A DNA stretch of 64,000 nucleotides from positions 1 to 64,000 of IMG/VR virus record IMGVR_UViG_3300009085_000028. One strand, written 5' to 3'. Under the pieces are notes generated by a model that was not told the DNA's origin, did no database searches, and saw only the letters and a program-made list of their open reading frames with translations. Positions 1 to 7,236 of this stretch are shown one piece after another (position 1 is the first letter of the stretch; the number at the start of each line of letters is the position of its first letter). The position numbers were made by a program, and so were the translations under genes. The stretch is from a virus.

Positions 1-159
1 AGTGAAACTCAGGGAGAAATAACAATAAATTGCATTTTTGATGCAGAAACAGATTTGATTAAAACTATTATCCCTGTTATTTTTGCTGAAATTGTTTCTT
101 TTCCTGAGACAGTTAAAGCAGATTATATGGATATTACGGGAAGATTTGGCGGAGGATAG
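1..159 (+). CDS. Partial hypothetical protein (C-terminal end)
   Basis: An open frame runs from base 1 to a TAG stop at 157-159, leaving the last 52 residues (ending DITGRFGGG). The start lies outside the window. The final GGA GGA codons also supply the ribosome binding site for the next gene, so the two are translationally close. No family recognised. Confidence 0.6.
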   Translation, partial: SETQGEITINCIFDAETDLIKTIIPVIFAEIVSFPETVKADYMDITGRFGGG

Positions 160-160
160 A

Positions 161-463
161 ATGACTAGGAATAGAAAAGGTGAGTTTAAAGCAGAAAAAG
201 ATCCTGTAATTTCTTTAATCTGCTTTTTAGCTAAACATAAACAATATCCAGTTACGGCAGTATTTTTGCCAAATGGATCACCAACATTGGGTATTTATGA
301 AAAGAAAGGAGATGATTATTTATTTAGAGAATTACCATATATAAATGATTTACTTCTTGAATTTGGATCTTTTATTCTTATTCTGCAAAAAGTACTAAAA
401 GAAGGATTTTTAGTATCGTGCGTATCAGAAAAACTATGCCAACAAGGATTTTTTGGAGAATAG
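161..463 (+). CDS. Hypothetical protein, 100 aa
   Basis: I choose the ATG at 161 because GGAGG lies at 151-155. The same frame is open further upstream to 83, but no comparable ribosome site is seen there. The protein begins MTRNRKGEFK and mixes charged and aliphatic stretches, with two cysteines near the C-terminus. No domain recognised. It sits one base after the preceding stop and 3 bases before the next start, so it is part of an operon. Confidence 0.65.
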   Translation: MTRNRKGEFKAEKDPVISLICFLAKHKQYPVTAVFLPNGSPTLGIYEKKGDDYLFRELPYINDLLLEFGSFILILQKVLKEGFLVSCVSEKLCQQGFFGE

Positions 464-466
464 AAA

Positions 467-742
467 ATGATTACTGCGAAACTAATTGTTATTGTTATTT
501 ATGTTATTCTTGGCGTTATTTATGCAACAATCGCCTATTTGCAAAAGTTTAGTCTACTTGAACATATGGATAAAGATCAGGCGTTTATTACCAGAAAGGC
601 ATTGACTAATCCATTTTATTTCTTTGCTCATTTTGTTCTTTGTTCTGCTTTTTGGCCTGTAATTTTTATTACGGATATTCTTAGTGGTGCAGAACTTCTT
701 ATTTTTCTTGCAGTAATTGCAGAACAGCAAAAGTCAAAATAA
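467..742 (+). CDS. Small membrane protein, 91 aa
   Basis: Two hydrophobic segments (about residues 3-25 and 50-82) flank a short polar loop containing MDKDQAF, suggesting a two-pass inner-membrane protein. GGAG precedes the ATG. It is the last gene before the hairpin terminator at 760-787. Function unknown; small membrane proteins are usual in phage early regions. Confidence 0.65.
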   Translation: MITAKLIVIVIYVILGVIYATIAYLQKFSLLEHMDKDQAFITRKALTNPFYFFAHFVLCSAFWPVIFITDILSGAELLIFLAVIAEQQKSK

Positions 743-759
743 ATAGAATAAAGTAAAAA

Positions 760-787
760 GAACTCCCGCTGAGGGAGTTCTTTTTAT
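760..787 (+). terminator. Intrinsic terminator-like hairpin 1
   Basis: An 8-bp perfect stem (GAACTCCC/GGGAGTTC) with a 5-base loop is followed by TTTTTATTTAA. Same layout as the hairpins at 1417, 2031, 2601, 3230 and 4340. Confidence 0.85.
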
Positions 788-808
788 TTAACAACAAAGG
801 GGGGAAGT

Positions 809-820
809 ATGAAAAACTAA
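809..820 (+). other. Mini-ORF (Met-Lys-Asn-stop) in leader
   Basis: AAAGGGGGG lies just upstream of ATG AAA AAC TAA at 809-820, in the untranslated leader before the gene at 881. The leader at 2641-2670 has a matching AGGGGG followed by ATG AAG TAA. Such minigenes can sequester ribosomes or control reinitiation (lambda bar minigenes are the known precedent). A role here is inference. Confidence 0.3.
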
Positions 821-880
821 ATAATATAATATAATAACACAACACACAATTCGATTCTATTTCTTGTAAAGGGGTTTGAA

Positions 881-1399
881 ATGAATAAGGTTGAAAAAGG
901 TTTTCTGTCTGTTGTAATGTTGGCTATTTTAGCCGTATTGATTCTTATTTTTCTAAAAGATTGTAATTGTTGTTGTGAAACAAATTGTGTAATGGAGTCA
1001 ATTTATGAAATTGTTCAAGTGACTCAAGTTGTTGAAGTAACAGAAGAAGTGGAAGTAACAGAAATTGTAGAAATTACAAAAATTGTAGAAATTACTCCAA
1101 CAACTACTCCTACTCCTACTTCTACTTTACCTGGATTTATTACTCCAATTATTCCAACAAGTATTCCAGTAACAAAAACTCCAGGATTTAATCCTACGCC
1201 AATTGTTCCAACAAATATTCCGCCAACAATTCAGCCAACAAATGTTGTTCCAACAAATATTCCTCCAATTCCTACTGAAGAAGATCATTGTAATAATGGT
1301 GTTGGAAATGGAGAAGATTGTCCAGTAAATGATCAAATTGATAATGATATTTGTGGAGATCATCCTTGCGCAAAAGAAACAGCAAAAGCTAAACATTAA
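881..1399 (+). CDS. Membrane-anchored Pro/Thr-rich surface protein, 172 aa
   Basis: An N-terminal hydrophobic segment (about residues 9-27) is followed by a CNCCCETNC cluster, then Val/Glu/Thr repeats such as VVEVTEEVEVTEIVEIT (about 50-75), a long Pro/Thr/Ile linker (about 75-135) and a cysteine-containing tail with CNNGVGNGEDC. This looks like a membrane- or lipid-anchored protein with an extended stalk. EVT-type repeats followed by Pro/Thr linkers are typical of exported proteins of Chloroflexota, which hints at the host. It has its own leader and lies between two hairpins, so it may be an independent cassette. A role in host-surface alteration or superinfection exclusion is possible but unproven. 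Confidence 0.7.
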   Translation: MNKVEKGFLSVVMLAILAVLILIFLKDCNCCCETNCVMESIYEIVQVTQVVEVTEEVEVTEIVEITKIVEITPTTTPTPTSTLPGFITPIIPTSIPVTKTPGFNPTPIVPTNIPPTIQPTNVVPTNIPPIPTEEDHCNNGVGNGEDCPVNDQIDNDICGDHPCAKETAKAKH

Positions 1400-1416
1400 T
1401 AAATAATTTATCACAT

Positions 1417-1453
1417 AAAACAGCGCCTAGAATAAAATCTAGGCGCTGTTTTT
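1417..1453 (+). terminator. Intrinsic terminator-like hairpin 2
   Basis: An 11-bp stem (CAGCGCCTAGA/TCTAGGCGCTG), extended by A/T pairs, is followed by TTTTTATTTAAGGAG. The ribosome site of the next gene begins directly at the end of the T tract, leaving no room for a promoter in between. Confidence 0.85.
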
Positions 1454-1471
1454 ATTTAAGGAGATATAAAT

Positions 1472-1657
1472 ATGCACAGTGTTAACGAAGATACTTTACA
1501 AAAAATTCTAGAACAATTGGATAGTTTTATGGGATTTATGGGGTTTGGTCGAGAATATGAAAAGATTGTAAAAATTATTCTAGAACTCTCAAAAGATCCC
1601 TCTATTGATTTTTCTAATTATCACAATATTCAATATGAATTGAGAAGGAGAAAATAA
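1472..1657 (+). CDS. Hypothetical protein, 61 aa
   Basis: Small, helical, charged protein with a short MGFMGFG stretch near residue 20 and a basic C-terminus (RRRK). AAGGAG starts immediately after the T tract of hairpin 2, so expression presumably depends on read-through of that hairpin. No family recognised. Confidence 0.55.
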   Translation: MHSVNEDTLQKILEQLDSFMGFMGFGREYEKIVKIILELSKDPSIDFSNYHNIQYELRRRK

Positions 1658-1659
1658 AA

Positions 1660-2022
1660 ATGGAACCAAAGATAGAAGGAAAAATCTTTTGTAATAATTG
1701 TGATGAGATCGTACCAATTTATTTTTTATTTATTGAACCAGCAGGAGAAGAAATAAATGAAGAATGGCATGATGGAATTATTTATGGGTATCAAAGCTGT
1801 AATTGTGGATTAAGCGGAAATAAAAAATTTACTACGAAAGAAGTAACAAATGTTATGCTTTCTTATTATTGTACTTATCTAAAGAGAAAAATAGTAATTC
1901 CGCTTGAAGAAGTGGATTATTATTTCTACTATTGTGATTTATGTGATTTTCACGGTAGAGCAATGAAAAATGTTTTTTGTGAATGTGGTAATGTTCACGA
2001 ATTTGAATTATTAAGTAACTAA
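1660..2022 (+). CDS. Cysteine-rich zinc-ribbon-like protein, 120 aa
   Basis: Four CxxC/CxCG-type pairs are visible: CNNC near residue 11, CNCG near 48, CDLC near 93 and CECG near 108. This suggests two zinc-binding knuckle pairs. The rest is acidic and aromatic. Start has GGAG upstream and follows the previous stop by two bases. Zinc-ribbon proteins recur in this phage (9754, 15100, 29251, 42221) and may bind nucleic acid or host proteins. Function unknown. Confidence 0.65.
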   Translation: MEPKIEGKIFCNNCDEIVPIYFLFIEPAGEEINEEWHDGIIYGYQSCNCGLSGNKKFTTKEVTNVMLSYYCTYLKRKIVIPLEEVDYYFYYCDLCDFHGRAMKNVFCECGNVHEFELLSN

Positions 2023-2028
2023 TAATAA

Positions 2029-2057
2029 AAACAACCCCTAAAAGGGGGTTGTTTTTA
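2029..2057 (+). terminator. Intrinsic terminator-like hairpin 3
   Basis: An 8-bp stem (ACAACCCC/GGGGTTGT), loop of 6, followed by TTTTTATTTAAGGAG. As in hairpin 2, the next ribosome binding site abuts the T tract. Confidence 0.8.
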
Positions 2058-2076
2058 TTTAAGGAGAAATAAAGAA

Positions 2077-2340
2077 ATGATAACAAAAGAACAACTAGAT
2101 TATGTGGAAGGAATTCTTTCTATTTTAGAAGAATCTAGAACTACTTTTTCTACAATTAGAAAGAATATTGTATTAGTAATCAAGGCTTTAGAAATTAATG
2201 GAGTACATGAATACTTAATAAGGGAAGATCCAGATGACTCTAACAGATTGATTGTTTATATAAATTGCGAACTATGGCAATTTTATGCTATCTATAATAC
2301 TTATGAGAATCTTTTATGGAGGAGCGTATACAATGATTAA
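2077..2340 (+). CDS. Hypothetical protein, 87 aa
   Basis: Soluble-looking protein, charged N-terminal half (helical), beta-like C-terminal half. AAGGAG precedes the ATG. The end overlaps the next gene by 8 bases, indicating coupled translation. No family recognised. Confidence 0.6.
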   Translation: MITKEQLDYVEGILSILEESRTTFSTIRKNIVLVIKALEINGVHEYLIREDPDDSNRLIVYINCELWQFYAIYNTYENLLWRSVYND

Positions 2341-2593
2341 TATTTCTTTGCGTTCTCGTGTAATTGCTTTACTTCTTATTTCTTGGAATAAGAAAGGTCG
2401 TGCTAATTCAGAAAGTTATTTCAATATCTGTAATAAGATTATTGAATTGGGAGGAGAAGAAGTAAAAGATGATTGGTTTGTTCAAGCAATTGCTGGTGGT
2501 AATTCAAAATTTCCAGAAGATGTTTTAGATGTAGCTTTACGCTATATTGAAAAACAATATCCTGGATTGACTGAACATTTAGAATCACTATAA
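2333..2593 (+). CDS. Hypothetical protein, 86 aa
   Basis: The ATG at 2333 is preferred because GGAGGAG lies 8 bases upstream. An upstream start at 2285 lacks a ribosome site. The sequence is helical with conserved-looking WNKKGRANSE and a C-terminal AxRYIEKQYPG. It ends just before hairpin 4. Function unknown. Confidence 0.6.
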   Translation: MINISLRSRVIALLLISWNKKGRANSESYFNICNKIIELGGEEVKDDWFVQAIAGGNSKFPEDVLDVALRYIEKQYPGLTEHLESL

Positions 2594-2600
2594 AGTAAAT

Positions 2601-2634
2601 AAAAGAACCTGGATTTATTTCCAGGTTCTTTTAA
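2601..2634 (+). terminator. Intrinsic terminator-like hairpin 4
   Basis: Perfect 12-bp stem (AAAAGAACCTGG/CCAGGTTCTTTT), loop of 8, then TTTTAATTTAA. Confidence 0.85.
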
Positions 2635-2661
2635 TTTAAGAACAAATAAAAGGGGGTTATT

Positions 2662-2670
2662 ATGAAGTAA
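2662..2670 (+). other. Mini-ORF (Met-Lys-stop) in leader
   Basis: AGGGGG at 2651-2656 precedes ATG AAG TAA in the leader of the gene at 2733. It parallels the mini-ORF at 809-820. Possible ribosome-stalling or standby element; inference only. Confidence 0.3.
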
Positions 2671-2732
2671 TAAATAAATATTTTCCTGTAAATCGTCAAA
2701 TCCAATACTCAAAAAATAAGGAGAATATAAAA

Positions 2733-3206
2733 ATGGTTGCTGTTATTACTTTTCCGTTTAAACTGATCTTTTGGATTTTTCAGGTGCTTTTCAGTATTCT
2801 AAAATTTATTTTTTCTCCCACAGGTTTGATTGTTTGTTTATTGCTTGCAGTTGTAGTAGTAGGAATTAATATTTACAATACTAATGTTTCTCATGGTGAA
2901 TCTAAACACGGTGCAGATGCAATTTTAGCACAAAATTGTTTTGATCAATTTGGAATTGATTTAACAGTAAGAGACGATGCAACAAATAAACAAGCAGAAT
3001 ATTGTTTAGATGAAGAAGGAAGAATTGCAATTCGAATTGTAAAACTAATTAGTGGAAGGGCAGAAGAAATTACAAAATTTGTTCGGCATGACAAAGCATA
3101 TACATTTGAAGAATTAATTGCAATTGCTGATGAAGAATATGGAAAGTATGGTTATATTTCTTTTATTGGTGAGAGAGTGTATCCATATATTATTATTCTT
3201 CCGTAA
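2733..3206 (+). CDS. Membrane protein with extracytoplasmic domain, 157 aa
   Basis: Two adjoining hydrophobic segments (about 5-25 and 30-48) are followed by a soluble, mixed alpha/beta domain with a Cys pair (NCFDQ and EYCLDEEGR) that could form a disulfide. AAGGAG upstream. Preceded by a leader with a mini-ORF and followed by hairpin 5. No family recognised. Confidence 0.65.
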   Translation: MVAVITFPFKLIFWIFQVLFSILKFIFSPTGLIVCLLLAVVVVGINIYNTNVSHGESKHGADAILAQNCFDQFGIDLTVRDDATNKQAEYCLDEEGRIAIRIVKLISGRAEEITKFVRHDKAYTFEELIAIADEEYGKYGYISFIGERVYPYIIILP

Positions 3207-3229
3207 ATAAAAATTAAATATCTTACTTT

Positions 3230-3261
3230 AAAACAGCCCGGAAAAAATCCGGGCTGTTTTT
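3230..3261 (+). terminator. Intrinsic terminator-like hairpin 5
   Basis: Perfect 13-bp stem (AAAACAGCCCGGA/TCCGGGCTGTTTT), loop of 5, then TTTTTATTTAA. Confidence 0.88.
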
Positions 3262-3282
3262 ATTTAAGTAGTTGCAAGGAAT

Positions 3283-3300
3283 ACACAAATTGATTTGTGT
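3283..3300. repeat. 18-bp inverted repeat, possible operator
   Basis: ACACAAAT-TG-ATTTGTGT is a perfect inverted repeat with a 2-base centre, located between hairpin 5 and the gene at 3339. The tiny centre favours a dimeric protein-binding site over an RNA hairpin. No promoter was identified next to it with confidence. Confidence 0.4.
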
Positions 3301-3338
3301 AAAGGTCTTATTCTTTTATTCAAAAAAGAAGGAGTAGA

Positions 3339-3521
3339 ATGGCTAAAGGAAAAATTAGAGATTTCGGTAAAAACAATAAAACTATAGGAAATTACAAACT
3401 TTGGAAACAAAAAATACCGGATATAGAAGTAACACCAAAAGAATATATTACGTGTACGTTATTTCTAATTTTTGTATTTTTTGTTCTTCCGGCGCTAATT
3501 CAAATTTATATTGTAAAGTAG
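3339..3521 (+). CDS. Small membrane protein, 60 aa
   Basis: Basic N-terminal half (KGKIRDFGKNN) followed by one transmembrane segment (about residues 38-58). GAAGGAG precedes the ATG. First of a run of four tightly packed small membrane genes. Function unknown. Confidence 0.6.
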   Translation: MAKGKIRDFGKNNKTIGNYKLWKQKIPDIEVTPKEYITCTLFLIFVFFVLPALIQIYIVK

Positions 3522-3527
3522 GATGTT

Positions 3528-3611
3528 ATGCCAGTAATGTTGATTCTTTGGTTAGTTGTTTTGGTTTCAATCATTCTTCTATTTGTTGGTAAAGTTCTAA
3601 GGTGGTTTTAA
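3528..3611 (+). CDS. Membrane micropeptide, 27 aa
   Basis: A frame between its neighbours encodes MPVMLILWLVVLVS then more hydrophobic residues and a basic end (VLRWF). AGGA lies before the ATG, and the TAA overlaps the next ATG (TAATG). The packing with both neighbours supports it as a real gene. One membrane span; function unknown. Confidence 0.5.
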   Translation: MPVMLILWLVVLVSIILLFVGKVLRWF

Positions 3612-3784
3612 TGAAACATTTTACTTGTTTTATTGTTTTGGTAATTGTTGTTATGCTTATTCTTTCTGTAGCTCCTGTTGTTAAATGCGCAATGTATGCT
3701 AATCAACAGAATACTACCTATTCTTATGAAAAGGGAAAATGTTTTGTTGAAACAGAATTTGGAAAAACGGAGGTTTCATGGTAG
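3611..3784 (+). CDS. Small exported or membrane protein, 57 aa
   Basis: Start ATG at 3611 has AGGTGG upstream. Residues about 4-26 are hydrophobic (IVLVIVVMLILSV), followed by a short polar region with two cysteines. Likely a single-span or signal-anchored peptide. It overlaps the next gene by 7 bases. Confidence 0.55.
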   Translation: MKHFTCFIVLVIVVMLILSVAPVVKCAMYANQQNTTYSYEKGKCFVETEFGKTEVSW

Positions 3785-4005
3785 AAAAAATTATTTTGGT
3801 TATTCTACTTATTATTGTTTTGGCTTTAGTTGGTTATTTTTTACCAATTATTGCTGAAAGTTCTGGTGAAGATTATTGTAAATCAAGAATGGAGCGCCTA
3901 GGATATAATTATTATCAGTATTCAAGTTCTCAAGGTTGTTTTATTTTGGGTGATGATGGTAATTGGTATAAACCGGAAAATATTCCCACTAGATCTGCAC
4001 CGTAG
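3778..4005 (+). CDS. Small membrane-anchored protein, 75 aa
   Basis: N-terminal anchor (about residues 4-25), then a soluble tail with two cysteines (DYCKSRMERLGY and QGCFILG) that may pair. GGAGG upstream of the ATG. Function unknown. Confidence 0.6.
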   Translation: MVEKIILVILLIIVLALVGYFLPIIAESSGEDYCKSRMERLGYNYYQYSSSQGCFILGDDGNWYKPENIPTRSAP

Positions 4006-4016
4006 GAGAAATAAAA

Positions 4017-4331
4017 ATGAAATATATTGTTACTGATAAGATTGGTAATCTGTATAGTATGTGGTCGGATGAATTAACAAACGATTGGAAAAAAGTTTTC
4101 AAATATTCTTCTAAAAGCTTTGCAGAAATGCAGGCAAAAAAAGCAAATGGTCATGTATTTGTAATTAGTAGTCTACAAGAAGTAGAACAAAAAGAACTTT
4201 TAGCTTTTATTTGGGGTTTATTGTGTATAATATTCGGAATGGTCGCTAGTGCTTTAGATTTTGGATTTGCTGGAATTGTTTCTACAGTTATTCTAGCTTA
4301 TGCTTTATATCTATTCATGGTAAGAGAATAA
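4017..4331 (+). CDS. Membrane protein with soluble N-terminus, 104 aa
   Basis: Residues 1-60 look like a small cytoplasmic domain (MKYIVTDKIGNLYSMW); residues about 62-102 form two membrane spans. GGAG precedes the ATG. It ends the first block of small genes and is followed by hairpin 6. Confidence 0.6.
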   Translation: MKYIVTDKIGNLYSMWSDELTNDWKKVFKYSSKSFAEMQAKKANGHVFVISSLQEVEQKELLAFIWGLLCIIFGMVASALDFGFAGIVSTVILAYALYLFMVRE

Positions 4332-4339
4332 TAAAAGAT

Positions 4340-4368
4340 AAAGCTCCCTGATAGGGAGCTTTATTTAT
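4340..4368 (+). terminator. Intrinsic terminator-like hairpin 6
   Basis: Ten-bp stem (AAAGCTCCCT/AGGGAGCTTT) with a 3-base loop followed by TATTTATTTAAGGAGG. The AAGGAGG that follows has no good start codon at normal distance, so it may be a relic of the cassette pattern. Confidence 0.8.
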
Positions 4369-4388
4369 TTAAGGAGGCAAGCTTATAA

Positions 4389-4411
4389 GATAAAAATAAA
4401 ATATTTTTATC
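4389..4411. repeat. AT-rich 10-bp inverted repeat in leader
   Basis: GATAAAAATA-AAA-TATTTTTATC is a perfect inverted repeat in the leader of the amidoligase operon, 42 bases before its first gene. It could be a weak hairpin or a protein site. Confidence 0.35.
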
Positions 4412-4452
4412 CGATAATAAAGATACTATTCTATAAAAGGAGATAAAACAAA

Positions 4453-4995
4453 ATGTATGATGATTTTCCTCAATTTGATGTTCTTGCAAGATATAAACCG
4501 GGACAAATGACAAAAGAAGAATTAACTCCATTTCTTACTGAATTTCTTAATCGTGTAGGTGTAGAAACAAACAATAAAAACTTTGCCTTGACTCCATATA
4601 ATGATGATGAAAATTTAGGGTTTAATTTTAGTGCAGTAACACTTAGAATTGATTATTATGATGAAACACAATTTCAACTTAGGTTTAATCTACAAAGATT
4701 TCTATCTAATTGTGGAATTTGTATTATTTCCGATCTCTCAATTAAACGTAGGCATCCTACTTACGGTATTATGGGTACAACGGATATAAATGATTATATT
4801 GTTTTCTTTAAATTATTGGAGAATCTACTCTATAGTTATAATTTTTCTGTGCTTATGTATACTACATTATCAACATCTAGATATAATCTAATGAATGAAA
4901 CTTTTTCTCAATTGAACTGGACAAGGACAGGAGAATTTCTTAATCCTAGATCAGGTAATACAAATTATATTTGGCAGAAATATATCAGGAGTTAA
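4453..4995 (+). CDS. Hypothetical protein, possibly GNAT-like, 180 aa
   Basis: First gene of the long plus-strand operon; AAAAGGAG upstream. The C-terminal third (FSQLNWTRTGEFLNPRSGN, near 155-173) resembles the end of GNAT acetyltransferases, where a late helix is followed by a Gly-Phe strand, but no acetyl-CoA loop could be pinned down. GNAT-type enzymes accompany amidoligases and ATP-grasp ligases in published predicted systems, so context fits. Function otherwise unknown. Confidence 0.55.
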   Translation: MYDDFPQFDVLARYKPGQMTKEELTPFLTEFLNRVGVETNNKNFALTPYNDDENLGFNFSAVTLRIDYYDETQFQLRFNLQRFLSNCGICIISDLSIKRRHPTYGIMGTTDINDYIVFFKLLENLLYSYNFSVLMYTTLSTSRYNLMNETFSQLNWTRTGEFLNPRSGNTNYIWQKYIRS

Positions 4996-4999
4996 TAAG

Positions 5000-6067
5000 A
5001 TGCCCAGACAAAATTACGCAATTTTAGATTCATTTGGATTAGAAATTGAAACAGAAGGTATTATTCGTGGAAGTTTACCTAGGGAATTTAGAGCTTATTT
5101 TTCAGAAGATCATGATGCAAGTATTGAAACGCCTGTTTTTAAAGATCCAGAAATTGATGATATATATTTTATAGAAAATAATGATAATCAGAATCTTCTT
5201 CCAATTACTGTTGGTGATGAATTAGTTTCAAGGGTTTTAGATATTAATGATCCAGAAGTTCCTAAAATTTTAGGTAGATTAACAGAATGGTTATATGAAA
5301 ATGGAGAATCAGAGGAAAGTTTTCGTGCTGGTACTCATATTCATATTTGTATGCCATATAATTTAGCAATTCTTCAAAACTTTGTACGTCTAGTTAAATT
5401 CTCAGAACAGATCTTTTATTATATTGGAGGTCAAGGTTATCAATTCCGAGGAACTTTAAATGATTTTACTTATTGTAGACCTATGACTTCTTTTGGACCT
5501 TCTGTTATTCATACTACTCCTCCAATTCAAGCTTTTAATCTTAATAATATGGAAAGAGCAAAAACATTAGAGCATTTCTTTGATAGTTATGGAATGAATT
5601 ATAATAATCCTCCTGGTAAATATAATCCTTCCAGGTATAATTGGTTTACTTTTTATCCGTTGCTCACAAAAGGTACAGTTGAATTGCGAGTTCTAAATAA
5701 ATCTTTAAATCCTGGTTATATCATGGCGGCTGTTCATTTATTTAGAGCTTTTTGTGCAAGAGCAATTAATACTGTTCCTGAACTTCCAACTAATTCTATT
5801 TATGACGAACATAATAAAGATAAAGTAACTTATGATTTAGGGTTGCTATTAGATCTTTTAGGTTTTGATAATAATAAAGTAGTTCGCACCCTGTTTAATA
5901 TTATTAAGCGTACTCCTGATATTGTGATAAATAAGGAATATATTTATACGCATCTAAGACCTGGAAGATATAGTACCTATGTGCCTAATTATTCTAAGGT
6001 GGAAACACTTGAGTTTAAAGAAATAAAAAATCCAAATTTTGTTGATATTCATACTCTTGGGAGATAA
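5000..6067 (+). CDS. Amidoligase-family enzyme (GCS-like), 355 aa
   Basis: Family hallmarks of the glutamate-cysteine-ligase-like amidoligases (Amidoligase_2) are visible: FGLEIETEG at 12-20, GTHIHI at 111-116, and a late GTVELRVLNKSLNP segment where the conserved basic residue normally lies. Such enzymes join a carboxylate to an amine using ATP. The substrate is unknown. The gene sits four bases after its upstream neighbour and three before a glutamine amidotransferase, the pairing expected when ammonia or an amide is the nitrogen source. Length is within the family range. Confidence 0.8.
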   Translation: MPRQNYAILDSFGLEIETEGIIRGSLPREFRAYFSEDHDASIETPVFKDPEIDDIYFIENNDNQNLLPITVGDELVSRVLDINDPEVPKILGRLTEWLYENGESEESFRAGTHIHICMPYNLAILQNFVRLVKFSEQIFYYIGGQGYQFRGTLNDFTYCRPMTSFGPSVIHTTPPIQAFNLNNMERAKTLEHFFDSYGMNYNNPPGKYNPSRYNWFTFYPLLTKGTVELRVLNKSLNPGYIMAAVHLFRAFCARAINTVPELPTNSIYDEHNKDKVTYDLGLLLDLLGFDNNKVVRTLFNIIKRTPDIVINKEYIYTHLRPGRYSTYVPNYSKVETLEFKEIKNPNFVDIHTLGR

Positions 6068-6070
6068 TTT

Positions 6071-7234
6071 ATGTGTCAATTAGTTTTATCAAATCTTAGA
6101 AGTCCAGCGCTAAATAAGACTCATATGTATAATCAATTTATTCAAGATACTACTACATCGAATAGAGATGGATTTGGAGCTTTTTGTGCATATAAATTAA
6201 ATAAATCAAAACTGGATGTAAATCTTGTTTCTAATTTTGGTGTTTGGTTTAGAGATTTAATTCTTGATAGTGTTTGTCCTGTAATTGGTCACGTAAGATT
6301 AGCAACTCACGCTGTAGGAAAGAAAACAATTGATGATAGTTCCTCGCATCCATTTGAAACAAATAAATTAGTTTTAGCACATAATGGAGTACTGGAATAC
6401 AAAGATTTAGAAAACGAAAAGAAACATAAAGATATTACTGTTGATACGCAGATGTTTTTAGCAGAATTAGATGAAAGATATAACGGTAATAATTTTGTAG
6501 CGGCGTTACAAGAAACTATGGAATTGTTTTATGGAACGTTTGCATTTCTTATTTATTCTAAACTTGAAGATCGTTATTTTATTGTAAGGGGTAGAACAAA
6601 ACAATTAAATGTTTGTACTGTTTCTTATGAAAATAGAAATCATGCAATGGTTGCAGGTATTGTTGTTAATACTGACGCATTAGATCTTGAAAAAGCAATT
6701 AAGAAAACAAAAGCGCTTGCAGAAATGAATTTAATGGTACGAAATTTTGAACATGGAAAAACAGAATTACTTAAATCAGAAACAATTTATGAATTAATTG
6801 CTAATCAAAGTGTATTATTAGAACTTGGAACTATTAAGGAGAATGACCGGCCAGTCAAAACTTTTTTTTCTGGGACCAATACTACGACAGCGATTACTAC
6901 TGTTGTTAAAGATAATAAATTCGCCAATAAAATAGTAGAATTTCTAAGAAGTTCCGGCCTGTCAATTTCAGAATTAGATTATTTAGTGTATGTAGCTTAT
7001 GAAAGTTGTTTCTTTGAAATGACAGAAGAACAATTTGATGAATTAACTTCAGTTTATACTAAAAAGATTAAGCCGTTTCAGAGTAAAGCAAAAGAAGAAA
7101 TTTGGATTCAGTTAGTTAAGATCTTTCAAAATAGTATGGATATATATAAGCTACATCCAGAAATTAAGTTTCCACATTGTTTAAATAGTAAAGATACCTT
7201 AAAGAAAGTTCTTAATAAGTATACAAGGGGTTAA
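6071..7234 (+). CDS. Class II glutamine amidotransferase, 387 aa
   Basis: The protein starts Met-Cys2, the N-terminal nucleophile of Ntn-type (GATase class II) amidotransferases, and carries the typical HVRLATHAVG, SSSHPFE, AHNGVLEY and VDTQMFLAEL segments within residues about 75-140. It should hydrolyse glutamine and supply ammonia. No synthase domain such as asparagine synthetase or a sugar isomerase is attached; the C-terminal half is unassigned. It is flanked by an amidoligase and an ATP-grasp ligase, its likely partners. An N-terminal methionine aminopeptidase step is implied. Confidence 0.85.
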   Translation: MCQLVLSNLRSPALNKTHMYNQFIQDTTTSNRDGFGAFCAYKLNKSKLDVNLVSNFGVWFRDLILDSVCPVIGHVRLATHAVGKKTIDDSSSHPFETNKLVLAHNGVLEYKDLENEKKHKDITVDTQMFLAELDERYNGNNFVAALQETMELFYGTFAFLIYSKLEDRYFIVRGRTKQLNVCTVSYENRNHAMVAGIVVNTDALDLEKAIKKTKALAEMNLMVRNFEHGKTELLKSETIYELIANQSVLLELGTIKENDRPVKTFFSGTNTTTAITTVVKDNKFANKIVEFLRSSGLSISELDYLVYVAYESCFFEMTEEQFDELTSVYTKKIKPFQSKAKEEIWIQLVKIFQNSMDIYKLHPEIKFPHCLNSKDTLKKVLNKYTRG

Positions 7235-7236
7235 TA

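Noticed and set aside
1127-1414. Minus-strand open frame of 95 codons
   Set aside because: It is the antisense of the Pro/Thr-rich gene at 881; the low-complexity Asn/Trp/Ile composition is a mirror of its codons.
3401-3592. Plus-strand frame of 63 codons
   Set aside because: Out of frame with the well-spaced genes at 3339 and 3528; no ribosome site.
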